From Streptomyces mashuensis (lineage in GTDB: Bacteria > Actinomycetota > Actinomycetes > Streptomycetales > Streptomycetaceae): DNA of 64,000 bases. Below are positions 1 through 7,895 of the stretch, one piece after another. The number at the start of each line of letters is the position of its first letter. Position 1 is the first letter of the stretch. The stretch is taken from the NCBI RefSeq assembly GCF_014654785.1, contig NZ_BNBD01000009.1:1-64000 (forward strand), in the 5' to 3' direction. The translations under genes were made by a program, and so were the position numbers. Under the pieces are notes generated by a model, which was not told where the DNA came from, did no database searches, and worked only from the letters and a program-made list of their open reading frames with translations.

Positions 1-13
1 CCGAGGGCTTGTC
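1..13 (+). rRNA. 23S rRNA, last bases of 3' end (partial)
   Basis: The window opens with the run that closes the 23S rRNA of streptomycetes (gccgagggcttgtcc-like end). The 5S gene follows about 80 nt later, as expected for the end of an rrn operon. The exact 3' end cannot be set from this sequence alone. Confidence 0.6.
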
Positions 14-91
14 CATAGTTGCTCGCGTTCACTGTGTTGGTTCTGAAACAACAACCAAGATTGCCATGTGTCTGGTTGACAGTTTCATAGT

Positions 92-210
92 GTTTCGGTG
101 GTTATAGCGTTAGGGAAACGCCCGGTTACATTCCGAACCCGGAAGCTAAGCCTTTCAGCGCCGATGGTACTGCAGGGGGGACCCTGTGGGAGAGTAGGAC
201 GCCGCCGAAC
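92..210 (+). rRNA. rrf: 5S ribosomal RNA
   Basis: This is a complete 5S rRNA of about 119 nt. It starts GTTTCGGTGG and ends GCCGCCGAAC, so the two ends pair to form helix I. The conserved internal blocks CGCCCGGTTACATTCCGAAC and AGCGCCGATGGTACTGC are present. It lies about 80 nt after the 23S end and is followed by a strong terminator, so it closes an rrn operon that reads into the window. Confidence 0.95.
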
Positions 211-219
211 AATTTTTGA

Positions 220-262
220 GCCGTAGGCCCTGGTTTTTGACCGGGGCCTACGGCGTTTTTGC
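220..262 (+). terminator. rrn operon terminator
   Basis: An 11-bp perfect stem, GCCGTAGGCCC (220-230) with GGGCCTACGGC (244-254), encloses a T-rich loop and is followed by GTTTTT. This is a classic intrinsic terminator directly after the 5S gene. Confidence 0.9.
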
Positions 263-271
263 GTTCCGGGA

Positions 272-277
272 TATACC
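272..277 (+). promoter_or_regulatory. possible -10 box of acuC, just after the rrn terminator
   Basis: TATACC lies 10 nt before the ATG at 287. No Shine-Dalgarno sequence is visible, so transcription starting at or next to the ATG (a leaderless mRNA) is plausible. The matching -35 region would fall inside the right arm of the rrn terminator. Inference from spacing only. Confidence 0.3.
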
Positions 278-286
278 GTGGCCGCC

Positions 287-1465
287 ATGAGTGGTGGTCG
301 TGCGCAATTGATGTGGGACGAAGCGGTGACGGGCTATGACTTCGGGCCCGGGCATCCCATGGATCCCGTCCGGCTTTTCCTGACCATGCGGCTCGTCGAG
401 GCATTCGGCCTCGACCGCGTCGCCCGCACCGTCGCGGCGCCGCCGGCCGGGGAATCGACCCTGCGGCTCGTCCACCGCCCCGACTACATCGCCGCGGTGC
501 GTGCGGCGTCCGCCGATCCGCAGACGGCCGACGCGTCGTACGGCCTCGGCACCCCCGACGACCCCGCGTTCGCCGGCATGCACGAGGCCGCCGCACTGAT
601 CGCCGGTCAGTCCGTCGCGGCCGCAGAAGCGGTGTGGGCCGGCGAGGCCCTGCACGCGGTCAACTTCACGGGCGGGCTGCACCACGCGATGCCGGGCTCC
701 GCCTCCGGCTTCTGCGTGTACAACGACGCCGCCCTCGCCGTCGCCCGGCTGCTCGAACTGGGCGCCGAGCGCGTCGCGTACGTCGACGTGGACGTCCACC
801 ACGGCGACGGCGTGCAGGCCGCGTTCTGGGACGACCCCAGAGTGCTGACCGTCTCCCTCCACGAGGACCCCGGCACGCTCTTCCCCGGCACCGGGCGCGC
901 CCACGAGACCGGGGCCGAGGGCCCCGCCGCCGGGTCCGCGGCCAACCTGGCCCTGCCCGCCGGCACCGGGGACGCCGGCTGGTTGCGGGCCTTCCACGCC
1001 GTCGTACCGGAGCTGCTGACGGCCTTCCGGCCGCAGGTGCTGGTCACCCAGCACGGCGCCGACACCCACTTCGAGGACCCCCTCGCGCACCTCGCCGTCT
1101 CCGTCGACGCCCAGCGGGCCGTCGCCGACACCTGCCACCGGCTCGCCCACGACCTCTGCGACGGCCGGTGGGTGGCGCTCGGCGGGGGCGGCTACGACGT
1201 CACGGACGTCGTACCGCGCTCCTGGACCCACCTCGTGGCCCTCGCCGCCGGCCGGCCCGTCGACCCCGCCACCCCCGTACCCGAGGACTGGCGCCACGAA
1301 GTGTTCCGCCGCACCCGGCAGTTGGGGCCGCTGCGGATGACCGACGGCGCCGCGGCGCAATGGCGGGACTTCGAGACCACCGGCTACGACCCGGCCGACC
1401 GCCTCGACCAGGCGGTCCTCGCCACCCGCCGCGCCGTCTTCCCCCACCACGGCCTCCTGCCCTAG
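287..1465 (+). CDS. acuC: AcuC-type histone deacetylase superfamily protein
   Basis: A 392-aa class I histone deacetylase fold. In the family, AcuC is a cytoplasmic zinc enzyme that removes acetyl groups from lysine, notably on acetyl-CoA synthetase. The zinc/charge-relay signatures are visible: LHHAM (His132-133), DVDVHHGDG (Asp167 to about Asp174), GADTHF near 256 and GGGGYDV near 297. The length is usual for AcuC. The ATG at 287 was chosen because the protein then opens MSGGRAQLMWDEAV, the normal AcuC beginning. A GTG at 278 would add three residues. The gene begins only about 25 nt after the rrn terminator and stands alone. Confidence 0.88.
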   Translation: MSGGRAQLMWDEAVTGYDFGPGHPMDPVRLFLTMRLVEAFGLDRVARTVAAPPAGESTLRLVHRPDYIAAVRAASADPQTADASYGLGTPDDPAFAGMHEAAALIAGQSVAAAEAVWAGEALHAVNFTGGLHHAMPGSASGFCVYNDAALAVARLLELGAERVAYVDVDVHHGDGVQAAFWDDPRVLTVSLHEDPGTLFPGTGRAHETGAEGPAAGSAANLALPAGTGDAGWLRAFHAVVPELLTAFRPQVLVTQHGADTHFEDPLAHLAVSVDAQRAVADTCHRLAHDLCDGRWVALGGGGYDVTDVVPRSWTHLVALAAGRPVDPATPVPEDWRHEVFRRTRQLGPLRMTDGAAAQWRDFETTGYDPADRLDQAVLATRRAVFPHHGLLP

Positions 1466-1611
1466 TCACGGCGAAGCCCCTCCAACCCCGGACCACCCCC
1501 GCCCCGTAACCCTCCCGGGTAACTCCCCGGTCCCTTCGCCGTTAGCCCGCGCGGGGGACCGGGCACCCGATCCCGTACCGCCCGCCCCTCCCGCCGCCCA
1601 GCATCGGAGGC

Positions 1612-2472
1612 GTGTTGGACCGCACCAACCCCACCGACCCGGCCCCCAGCGGGGCCCGCACCGACCGCGACGCCCTCCGGGCCCACCTGCTGGCCGCCGG
1701 GCTGGCCGGCACCGTGGCGACGTCGCGGGAGCGGAGCCTCGCCCGGTACCGGATGTTCGCCGCCCGCGACCCCCGGGTCCTGATCGGTTTCGAGCCTGAA
1801 TATGACTGGCGTTTCGCCGACTTGCTTCACCTGATGAGCCAAAGGTGTGGAGTTTCGGCCGATTCCAAGGACACTTCAGGGCAGGATGTGATCGACCCCG
1901 ATCGCACTCTGGTGGCACTCGATGCCTTCGCGGACCGCCTGGCGACCGTCGCCGCGACCGGCGCGCCCGTGCTGCTCGGCACCGGGCACCCCCACTGCCT
2001 CCTCGGCTTCTACGCCGCGTTGGCCGCAGCCCTCTCGTCGGCGGGGTGCGGTGTCCTCACCCCGGCGCAGGGTCAAAGTGTCGACATAACGACCCGGTTC
2101 GGCGTACGCACCCATCACCTGACCTACGTCCGGGGAGTCGCGCTGATGCGTGAACCCGGCGCACGGCCCGAGGCGAGTGAGCCGGGCGTGCACACGCATT
2201 CGCCGCTCCCGGTTCGGCTCGCGCTGGCCGCCGCGGCCGAGGCCGGAGGACCCCTTCCGGCGCTGGTCATCGGGGACCACGGATGGGCCTGCGGGGCAGG
2301 TCAGCTGGGTTTTGAGGCCATCGGGCTGGCCGACTCGGACGACCCCGCGCCGTTCGCCGCGGAGGCCGAGGGCCGCCTGTCGGTGGCCGTTCCGCTTGAT
2401 GACACAGTGCGGTCTGATTACTACGGACCGCTTACTCGCTATGTACTCAATCGAGCGTGTCTGTCACAGTAG
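1612..2472 (+). CDS. phosphatase family protein (Pfam 'Phosphatase')
   Basis: A 286-aa cytoplasmic protein resembling the actinobacterial family annotated simply as 'phosphatase', found next to bdtA/bS22-type genes. The recognisable core is LLGTGHPHCLLGFYAAL (about residues 122-138), and a second conserved patch lies around VIGDHGWACGAG (about 219-230). I see no signal peptide or membrane segment. Two start codons are adjacent: GTG 1612 lies too close to GGAGG (1606-1610), so TTG 1615 may be the true start. The substrate cannot be told from sequence. The section around 1790-1900 is less GC-rich than its surroundings. Confidence 0.7.
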   Translation: MLDRTNPTDPAPSGARTDRDALRAHLLAAGLAGTVATSRERSLARYRMFAARDPRVLIGFEPEYDWRFADLLHLMSQRCGVSADSKDTSGQDVIDPDRTLVALDAFADRLATVAATGAPVLLGTGHPHCLLGFYAALAAALSSAGCGVLTPAQGQSVDITTRFGVRTHHLTYVRGVALMREPGARPEASEPGVHTHSPLPVRLALAAAAEAGGPLPALVIGDHGWACGAGQLGFEAIGLADSDDPAPFAAEAEGRLSVAVPLDDTVRSDYYGPLTRYVLNRACLSQ

Positions 2473-2600
2473 GCGGCCGATGGCTGCTCCTCTTCCCCAC
2501 TCGTATCACGCGCCCCTAACCTGGGGAGTGAGCGCGCAGCGACGAGGAGTCACCGGAGGGGAAGCCGGTGCGCGTCATGTGCGGAAGGTACAGGTGTGTC

Positions 2601-2810
2601 ATGGCTGCTGGCGAAAGGCCTCTCAGCGACGTTGTGTTCCTGACCGTGGCGGAAGTAGCCGCGGTGATGCGAGTATCCAAGATGACCGTGTACCGCCTGG
2701 TGCACAGTGGTCATCTGCCGGCGATCCGGGTCGGTAGGTCGTTCCGGGTGCCGGAGAACGCGGTGCACGAATACCTGCGAGAGTCCTTCGTGGGGGTGGA
2801 AACAGCCTGA
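2601..2810 (+). CDS. bdtA: excisionase/MerR-like helix-turn-helix regulator (probable BdtA)
   Basis: A 69-aa DNA-binding protein made almost entirely of an excisionase-type winged helix: FLTVAEVAAVMRVSKMTVYR followed by HLPAIRVGRSFRVPENAV. It matches the small protein known in S. coelicolor as BdtA (BldD target A); this is from memory of the family and was not checked. The ATG at 2601 gives the conserved MAAGERPLS start. In-frame GTG/ATG codons at 2568 and 2577 have an upstream GGAGGGG, so a longer form is possible. Its neighbours (phosphatase, bS22, epimerase, acyltransferase) are the usual actinobacterial ones, which supports the call. Confidence 0.8.
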   Translation: MAAGERPLSDVVFLTVAEVAAVMRVSKMTVYRLVHSGHLPAIRVGRSFRVPENAVHEYLRESFVGVETA

Positions 2811-2847
2811 GCGGCCCCCCGGATTACTCTGATTGCCCGGTGCCGGG

Positions 2848-2853
2848 TAGGCT
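2848..2853 (+). promoter_or_regulatory. possible -10 box for bS22
   Basis: TAGGCT, a common streptomycete -10 hexamer, lies about 70 nt before the bS22 start in the 110-nt gap after bdtA. No good -35 is seen. Confidence 0.25.
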
Positions 2854-2920
2854 GGCCCGATGTAGGTCGTGTGGGCTCGGACGCCCCGCACCGAGTGATT
2901 CGATGTAAGCGAGGGTAGTC

Positions 2921-3019
2921 GTGGGCTCTGTCATCAAGAAGCGGCGCAAGCGGATGGCCAAGAAGAAGCACCGCAAGCTGCTGAAGCGTACGCGCGTTCA
3001 GCGCCGCAACAAGAAGTAA
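2921..3019 (+). CDS. 30S ribosomal protein bS22 (AURKAIP1/COX24-like small basic protein)
   Basis: A 32-aa, extremely basic protein, GTG start, beginning MGSVIKKRRKRMAKKKHRKL and ending RRNKK. It is nearly identical to the actinobacterial bS22 seen in mycobacterial ribosomes. About 60 percent of residues are Lys or Arg, as expected for a peptide buried in 16S rRNA. GAGGG lies a few nt upstream (2911-2915). The gene is followed by a strong terminator and appears to be monocistronic. Confidence 0.9.
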   Translation: MGSVIKKRRKRMAKKKHRKLLKRTRVQRRNKK

Positions 3020-3050
3020 GAGCGGCGGCAGCAGCGCCGCTCGGTTCGTG

Positions 3051-3088
3051 CCGCAGCCCTCCCACCGTCACCGGTGGGAGGGCTGCGG
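3051..3088 (+). terminator. intrinsic terminator after bS22
   Basis: A perfect 17-bp GC-rich stem (3051-3067 with 3072-3088) with a 4-nt loop, TCAC. There is no T-run, which is usual in Streptomyces. Confidence 0.85.
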
Positions 3089-3322
3089 TGCGTTCGGGGG
3101 ACCCTCGGCCGGCCCCTGCCGGCGCAGCCGCCGATGTAGCGATCAGTGAGCTTCTCGCTACGGCTTGAAATGTCGCCAGGTGCCCCCGGCGGTCATCACA
3201 GTGCAACAACGACCCGCTACGGTGGCCGCGACAGGGCGCCGGACAGGCACCGCCCGACCACCGGGCCGCCTGCCGGTTCGTCCCCCGACCCGTCCGCCGA
3301 GGGTGGAAGGAAGGCGCTGATC
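3089..3322 (+). other. upstream region of the epimerase, no gene seen
   Basis: The gap between bS22 and the epimerase is about 300 nt and holds the terminator above. The open frame running through it from 3146 is an in-frame extension of the epimerase, with composition unlike a folded protein (Pro/Arg/Ser-rich). It probably contains the epimerase promoter, but I could not place one with confidence. Confidence 0.4.
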
Positions 3323-4369
3323 TTGGGCAAGGTCGTGCTCGTCACCGGAGTCGCACGGCAGCTGGGCGGCCGGTTCGTCCGCCGCATCCTGCGCGAGCCC
3401 GACGTCGACCGGGTCATCGGGGTGGACGCAGTGCCACCCGAGCACCATCTCGGCGGGGCCGAATTCATACGGGCGGACATTCGCCACCCCACGATCGGGC
3501 GGGTGCTGGCCGAGCAGGGCGTGGACACCGTGGTGCACATGGACGTCAACGGCACGCCGCTGGGCCGCAGCGGCAGCCGGACGACGGTCAAGGAGACCAA
3601 CGTCATAGGCACCATGCAGCTGCTCGGCGCCTGCCAGAAGACGCCGTCGGTCCGGCGTCTCGTGGTGAAGTCGAGCACGAACGTCTACGGCTCCGCGCCC
3701 CGCGACCCCGCCGTGTTCACCGAGACGACGCCGCCGAAGTCGCTGCCCGGCGGGGGGTTCGCCAAGGACGTGGTGGAGGTCGAGGGGTACGTCCGGGGCT
3801 TCGCCCGGCGCCGGCCCGACGTGGCGGTGTGCGTGTTGCGGTTCGCGAACGTCCTGGGGCCCTGCGTCGACTCGCCGCTCGCCGAGTACTTCGCGCTGCC
3901 CGTCCTGCCCACCGTCCTCGGCTTCGACCCGCGGCTCCAGTTCGTGCACGAGGACGACGCGATCGAGGTGCTGCGGATCGCGGCCGGCGAGCCCGCCCGG
4001 GGGACGCTCAACAGCGGGACGTTCAACGTGGCGGGCGACGGCGTCCTGCTGCTCTCCCAGGCCGCCCGGCGCCTCGGCCGGCCCACCCTGCCGTTCTTCC
4101 TGCCCAGCGTGACGTGGGCCGGCTCCGCCCTGCGGGCGCTGGGCGTGCTGGACTTCTCGCCCGAGCAGATCCGGCTGCTCACCCACGGCCGGGTCGTGGA
4201 CACCGCGCAGATGCGCGAGACCCTGGGCTTCCACCCCCGCTACACCACCCCGGAGGCGTTCGCCGACTACGCACGCAGCCGCGGACCGGGGCTGCTGCCG
4301 CCGGAGACCCTCGCCCGTACCGTCGACCGGATCGCCGCGCTGATGCCTGCCGGCCGCGGCCAGAACTGA
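3323..4369 (+). CDS. NAD-dependent epimerase/dehydratase family protein (extended SDR)
   Basis: A 348-aa extended short-chain dehydrogenase with an N-terminal Rossmann fold: GKVVLVTGVARQLGGRFVRR carries the TGxxxxxGG nucleotide site and VIGVDA ends the second strand. A sugar-epimerase-like centre follows (SSTNVYGSAPRDP, then LRFANVLGP). The classic YxxxK pair is not obvious after SSTNVYG, so catalysis is uncertain. The TTG start at 3323 is 8 nt after GGAAGGAAGG, a good ribosome site; an upstream extension to 3146 is unlikely. The acyltransferase follows 14 nt later, so the two form an operon, perhaps in lipid or envelope metabolism. Confidence 0.8.
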   Translation: MGKVVLVTGVARQLGGRFVRRILREPDVDRVIGVDAVPPEHHLGGAEFIRADIRHPTIGRVLAEQGVDTVVHMDVNGTPLGRSGSRTTVKETNVIGTMQLLGACQKTPSVRRLVVKSSTNVYGSAPRDPAVFTETTPPKSLPGGGFAKDVVEVEGYVRGFARRRPDVAVCVLRFANVLGPCVDSPLAEYFALPVLPTVLGFDPRLQFVHEDDAIEVLRIAAGEPARGTLNSGTFNVAGDGVLLLSQAARRLGRPTLPFFLPSVTWAGSALRALGVLDFSPEQIRLLTHGRVVDTAQMRETLGFHPRYTTPEAFADYARSRGPGLLPPETLARTVDRIAALMPAGRGQN

Positions 4370-4383
4370 GGAGCGCACGCACG

Positions 4384-5496
4384 ATGGCCGATGCGAAGGT
4401 GATTCCGTTCGGCGACGAGCCGCGGGCCAAGAGGCGGACGAAGCGCACGGGCCGGGCCCGTACGGGCCGGGTGCCGGCCCCGCTGGCCCCGGTGGCGCCC
4501 GGCGGGGGCGAACGGGCCCCGCAGCCCCGCCGGGAGGGCCCGCAGCGGCCCGCCGCGGCGGCCGGCGGGGCCGCCGGGGCCCGGGACGGTGCGGTGCCGC
4601 CCGCCGCGGCCGCGGAGGCCGCCACGGGCGGCCCGGGGGCCGCGGAGGGCCAGGAGGGCGGCTGGGAGCGGAAGCTGGCCCACGGGCTGAGCTTCCTGCG
4701 GCGGCGCATCACCGGCGAGTACGAGGTCGACGACTTCGGCTACGACCGGGAGCTCACCGACCAGGTGGTGATGTCGCTGCTGCGGCCCTTCAAGGAGAAG
4801 TACTTCCGGGTCGAGGTGAAGGGCGTGGAGAACATCCCGGAGGACGGGGCGGCCCTGATCGTGGCCAACCACTCCGGGACGCTGCCGGTGGACGGCCTGA
4901 TGCTGCAGGTGGCCGTGCACGACCACCACCCGGCCGGGCGGCATGTGCGGATGCTCGCCGCGGACCTGGTGTTCATGCTGCCGCTGGTGAACGAGTTGTC
5001 GCGGAAGCTGGGGCACACCCTCGCCTGCGCCGAGGACGCGCAGAAGCTGCTGGAGCGCGGCGAGGTGGTGGGGGTGATGCCGGAGGGCTTCAAGGGGATC
5101 GGGAAGCCGTTCTCGGAGCGGTACAAGCTCCAGCGCTTCGGGCGGGGCGGCTTCGTGCAGACGGCACTGCGTGCCGGGGCGCCGATCGTGCCGTGCTCGA
5201 TCGTGGGCGCGGAGGAGATCTACCCGATGATCGGCAACTCCCGGACGGTGGCGCGGCTGCTGGGCATCCCGTACTTCCCGCTGACGCCGAGCTTCCCCTG
5301 GCTGGGGCCGCTGGGCCTGGTGCCGCTGCCGACGAAGTGGACGATCCAGTTCGGGGAGCCGATCCCCACGGACGACTATCCGCCGGAGGCGGCGGACGAC
5401 CCGATGCTGATGTTCAACCTCACCGACCAGGTACGGGAAACGATTCAGCACACGCTGTACAAGCTCCTCGTACAGCGGCGGTCGGTGTTCTTCTGA
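4384..5496 (+). CDS. lysophospholipid acyltransferase family protein (PlsC-like)
   Basis: A 370-aa protein with about 95 residues of basic and Ala/Gly/Pro-rich linker, then a 1-acylglycerol-phosphate acyltransferase domain. NHSGTLPVD is the catalytic block, but six residues separate His and Asp instead of the usual four. PEGFKG replaces FPEGTRS, and APIVPCSIVGAEEIYP is block IV. The ATG at 4384 follows GAGGAG. No clear membrane helix is seen, so it is probably membrane-associated and uses acyl-CoA or acyl-ACP. It is co-transcribed with the epimerase. The last codons lie inside the left arm of the downstream terminator. Confidence 0.82.
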   Translation: MADAKVIPFGDEPRAKRRTKRTGRARTGRVPAPLAPVAPGGGERAPQPRREGPQRPAAAAGGAAGARDGAVPPAAAAEAATGGPGAAEGQEGGWERKLAHGLSFLRRRITGEYEVDDFGYDRELTDQVVMSLLRPFKEKYFRVEVKGVENIPEDGAALIVANHSGTLPVDGLMLQVAVHDHHPAGRHVRMLAADLVFMLPLVNELSRKLGHTLACAEDAQKLLERGEVVGVMPEGFKGIGKPFSERYKLQRFGRGGFVQTALRAGAPIVPCSIVGAEEIYPMIGNSRTVARLLGIPYFPLTPSFPWLGPLGLVPLPTKWTIQFGEPIPTDDYPPEAADDPMLMFNLTDQVRETIQHTLYKLLVQRRSVFF

Positions 5497-5530
5497 GCCG
5501 GAAACCCGGCCCGAAGAACACCGACCGCCG
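5476..5530. terminator. bidirectional terminator between acyltransferase and rsbN
   Basis: A 17-bp perfect inverted repeat (5476-5492 with 5514-5530) encloses a smaller CCGG/CCGG stem. The left arm is the last coding part of the acyltransferase gene (codons for RRSVFF). It serves convergent genes. Confidence 0.85.
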
Positions 5531-5550
5531 AAGCGGCGACCGGCCGCGGC

Positions 5551-6735
5551 CTAGCGGTCGTCCTCGCCGTGGATGCCCAGCCCCGGCAGGATGTCCGGGA
5601 GCACCGGCGGGATGACGACGTCCGGCTGCTTGCCGGGCTTGCCGTCCCGGCCGCGCGGGGCGTGCGACGCGCCACCGGAGTCGGGGCTGGACGGGGGCTG
5701 GAGCAGCCCCGTGCCGCCGAGCAGGCCGTCGTGCTCGTCGTGGTGGTCGGGCGAGGCGGGGCGGGGCTTGTCGCCCGGGTGCTTGCCGTCGTGGGCCGGG
5801 GGGGCCTGCGAGGCGGGCGCCGAGCGCTCGGTCGCACCGGGGTGGCCCTGGCGGGCCCCGTCCGGGCGGGCCGTGGAGCCCTGCTTGCCGTGCTCCTGGC
5901 GGAGCAGCGGGCGCAGCGGCTCGACCTCACTGTCTATGGCGGCGAAGACCGAGGTGACCTGGTCGCCGACGTCGGCGAGCTGGACGGGGAGCCGGGAGCG
6001 CAGCTTGCTCCACGCCTCCTGGTGGGAGGCGGTGAAGGAGGACAGCCGCTGGATGGCGCCGAGCGAGCCGTCGCGCTGGTAGACCCCGTGCAGCAGGCGG
6101 TGGCCCTCGGCGGCGTCGTGCTGCATGCCGGCGAGGGTGCGGCGGATCTCGCTGAGGGACTCGTGGTCGAGCCGGCCGGCCTTGTCGCGCTCCATCAGGC
6201 GGCGGGCCTCCTGGAGCCGGGTGGACGCCTGGTCCAGCAGCAGCCCGCCCTTGGCGGAGTCGCCCTCCGCCATGTCGAGTCTGAGGTCCTCCATGCCGCG
6301 TTTGAGCCCGTAGAGCGTGTCCCCGGGCAGGGCGTTGGAGCTCGCCGTGGCGACGCCGCCGAAGGCGCCGGCCGCCACGCCCACCGTGAGCCCGCCGGCC
6401 GCCAGCCCCTTGGACCAGCGGGAGCGGGGCCGCAGCCTGCTGAGCGCGCGCGCCCGGTGGGCGCCCCGGCCCCGCTGCGGGGGCACGGCGGCGCCGGAGG
6501 CGAACTGGGCCTCCATGGCGGCGATCAGCTGGGCCCGTTGAACGGTCTTGACCTCGGGATCGAGCTCCGGGGACGGCAGCGCGCCGAGCCCGTTCGCGAG
6601 GGCCAACAGCTTTCCCTGCTCGGCGTCTTCCGCCGGTGGGCCGGACTGTACGGCCTCAGCACCCCGGACGTCCTGGTCCTCCAGGGCCTGGGCGAAGGCG
6701 TTCGCCCGCCGGTGCGCCGATACGTTCGCGATCAC
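5551..6735 (-). CDS. rsbN: RsbN-type membrane anti-sigma factor for sigma BldN (DUF5667)
   Basis: A 394-aa protein. The N-terminal 90 or so residues are cytoplasmic (IANVSAHRRANAFAQALED) and should bind the sigma factor. One membrane helix follows near residues 107-130 (GLAAGGLTVGVAAGAFGG), then the extracytoplasmic DUF5667 region (ALPGDTLYGLKRGMEDLRLD) and a long Pro/His/Asp-rich tail. The GTG start at 6735 follows GAGGAGG at the right spacing; an earlier GTG overlaps that site. It is directly downstream of bldN, as known for RsbN, which holds sigma BldN inactive at the membrane until aerial growth. A candidate sigma-BldN promoter lies in the gap between the genes. Confidence 0.88.
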   Translation of the reverse strand: MIANVSAHRRANAFAQALEDQDVRGAEAVQSGPPAEDAEQGKLLALANGLGALPSPELDPEVKTVQRAQLIAAMEAQFASGAAVPPQRGRGAHRARALSRLRPRSRWSKGLAAGGLTVGVAAGAFGGVATASSNALPGDTLYGLKRGMEDLRLDMAEGDSAKGGLLLDQASTRLQEARRLMERDKAGRLDHESLSEIRRTLAGMQHDAAEGHRLLHGVYQRDGSLGAIQRLSSFTASHQEAWSKLRSRLPVQLADVGDQVTSVFAAIDSEVEPLRPLLRQEHGKQGSTARPDGARQGHPGATERSAPASQAPPAHDGKHPGDKPRPASPDHHDEHDGLLGGTGLLQPPSSPDSGGASHAPRGRDGKPGKQPDVVIPPVLPDILPGLGIHGEDDR

Positions 6736-6865
6736 AGGCGGCACCTCCTCTCGTCATGACGGTCGACTCCCCTGGGCACCTGAAGGGTTGCACGCCTTGA
6801 GGGCATCCACTCGATCGAGTGAGTGAATTCGGGTGCGACACGGCATGGGGAAGTCTGCATCCCGG

Positions 6866-6894
6866 ACAACGAGCGGCGCGGCAGTCGGGTTACG
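6866..6894 (-). promoter_or_regulatory. candidate sigma-BldN promoter of rsbN
   Basis: Read on the minus strand, CGTAAC (6894-6889) is followed after 17 nt by CGTTGT (6871-6866). This fits the -35/-10 type reported for sigma BldN targets (CGTAAC and CGTTG-, as I recall it). Transcription would start near 6859, leaving about a 120-nt leader before rsbN. It implies that sigma BldN drives its own anti-sigma factor. Confidence 0.6.
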
Positions 6895-7020
6895 CGGCGG
6901 GCGGGAGCCTGCCGCCGCTGAGTGAACCGGTGGGTGTACGGGGTGGACGGGTGGGTGAACCTGTGGGTGAAGGGGTGCATCGCACGGGGGGCTTCGGCGG
7001 CGGAGGGGTGGCGGGGAGGG

Positions 7021-7836
7021 TCAGCGGGCGTCGTCCGGGAGGAGCCTTGCCAGGGTGCGCACGGCGCGGTACTGGAGGGTCTTGATGGCACCCTCGTTCT
7101 TCCCCATGACGCGGGCGGTCTCGGCGACGGAGAGGCCCTGGAGGAAGCGCAGGGTGACGCACTCCTGCTGCTGCGGGTTGAGCTTGCGCACCGCCTCCAG
7201 CAGGGCGGCGTTGGAGAGGGATTCGAGGACGGAGTCCTCGGGGCTGCGCTCGACCTCGTTGGCGTCGAGCATCTCGCCGGTGGTGACCTCCAGCCGGAAG
7301 CGGGAGGACTTGAAGTGGTCGGCGACGAGGTTGCGGGCGATGGTCACCAGCCAGGCGCCGAAGTCGCGCCCCTGCCATGTGAAGGTGCCGATCCGCCGCA
7401 GGGCGCGGAGGAAGGTCTCGCTGGTGAGGTCCTCGGCGGTGGCCCGGCCGCCCACCCGGTAGTAGATGTAGCGGTAGACCGTGTCGGCGTACTGGTCGTA
7501 GAGGCGGCCGAAGGCCTCGGCCTCGCCGGCCTGGGCGCGCTCGACGAGGTCGAGCATCCGGGCGCTGTCGCTGTCCGCGCTGGGGCGGCGGGTCGTCGTG
7601 GACGTGCCGGCGCCCGTGCCCGAACCGCGGCGGGTGCGTCTGCCGACGGCCGCACTGGCCGCGCTGCTCTCGGCGAGCGCGTAGCAGGGGCCGGCAGGGC
7701 CGCCCACGGCGGCAGGGGCGAGCGTGGCGAAGGCGGGGACGGCGTACGCGGTGGGGACGAAGCCGCGCAAGCGGTCGAGGACCGCTGCGCGCAGCGTAGC
7801 CAGGCCCGAGGCGTCAACCCCGACGTGTGGGTACAC
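7021..7836 (-). CDS. bldN: ECF RNA polymerase sigma factor BldN
   Basis: A 271-aa ECF sigma factor needed for aerial mycelium formation (chaplin and rodlin genes, bldM). The first 90 or so residues form a pro-extension, starting MYPHVGVDASGLATLRAAVL and ending just before SARMLDLVERAQAGE. In S. coelicolor this part is removed by proteolysis. Region 2 follows (FGRLYDQYADTVYRYIYYRV, then DLTSETFLRALRRI), and region 4 is ECVTLRFLQGLSVAETARVM. Nearly every residue of the mature part fits S. coelicolor BldN as I remember it. The GTG start at 7836 follows GGAG. rsbN lies downstream on the same strand. Confidence 0.95.
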   Translation of the reverse strand: MYPHVGVDASGLATLRAAVLDRLRGFVPTAYAVPAFATLAPAAVGGPAGPCYALAESSAASAAVGRRTRRGSGTGAGTSTTTRRPSADSDSARMLDLVERAQAGEAEAFGRLYDQYADTVYRYIYYRVGGRATAEDLTSETFLRALRRIGTFTWQGRDFGAWLVTIARNLVADHFKSSRFRLEVTTGEMLDANEVERSPEDSVLESLSNAALLEAVRKLNPQQQECVTLRFLQGLSVAETARVMGKNEGAIKTLQYRAVRTLARLLPDDAR

Positions 7837-7882
7837 GGGACTCCCAGAGGCAGAGCTTCCATCACGTGCAGTGCGGTGCCGT

Positions 7883-7895
7883 TCACTCGTCGTAG
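7883..7895 (-). promoter_or_regulatory. weak candidate BldD box upstream of bldN
   Basis: On the minus strand CTACGACGAGTGA matches six of eight fixed positions of the BldD palindrome TNACNCNGNGTNA. It would lie in the bldN leader, about 25-35 nt after a start near 7919. bldN is a known direct target of BldD in S. coelicolor; the site itself is inference. Confidence 0.3.

Noticed and set aside
248..1450. 400-codon minus-strand frame opposite acuC
   Set aside because: No family match and acuC is certain on the other strand.
2400..2600. BldD box upstream of bdtA
   Set aside because: bdtA is a known BldD target in S. coelicolor, but I found only half-site matches here.
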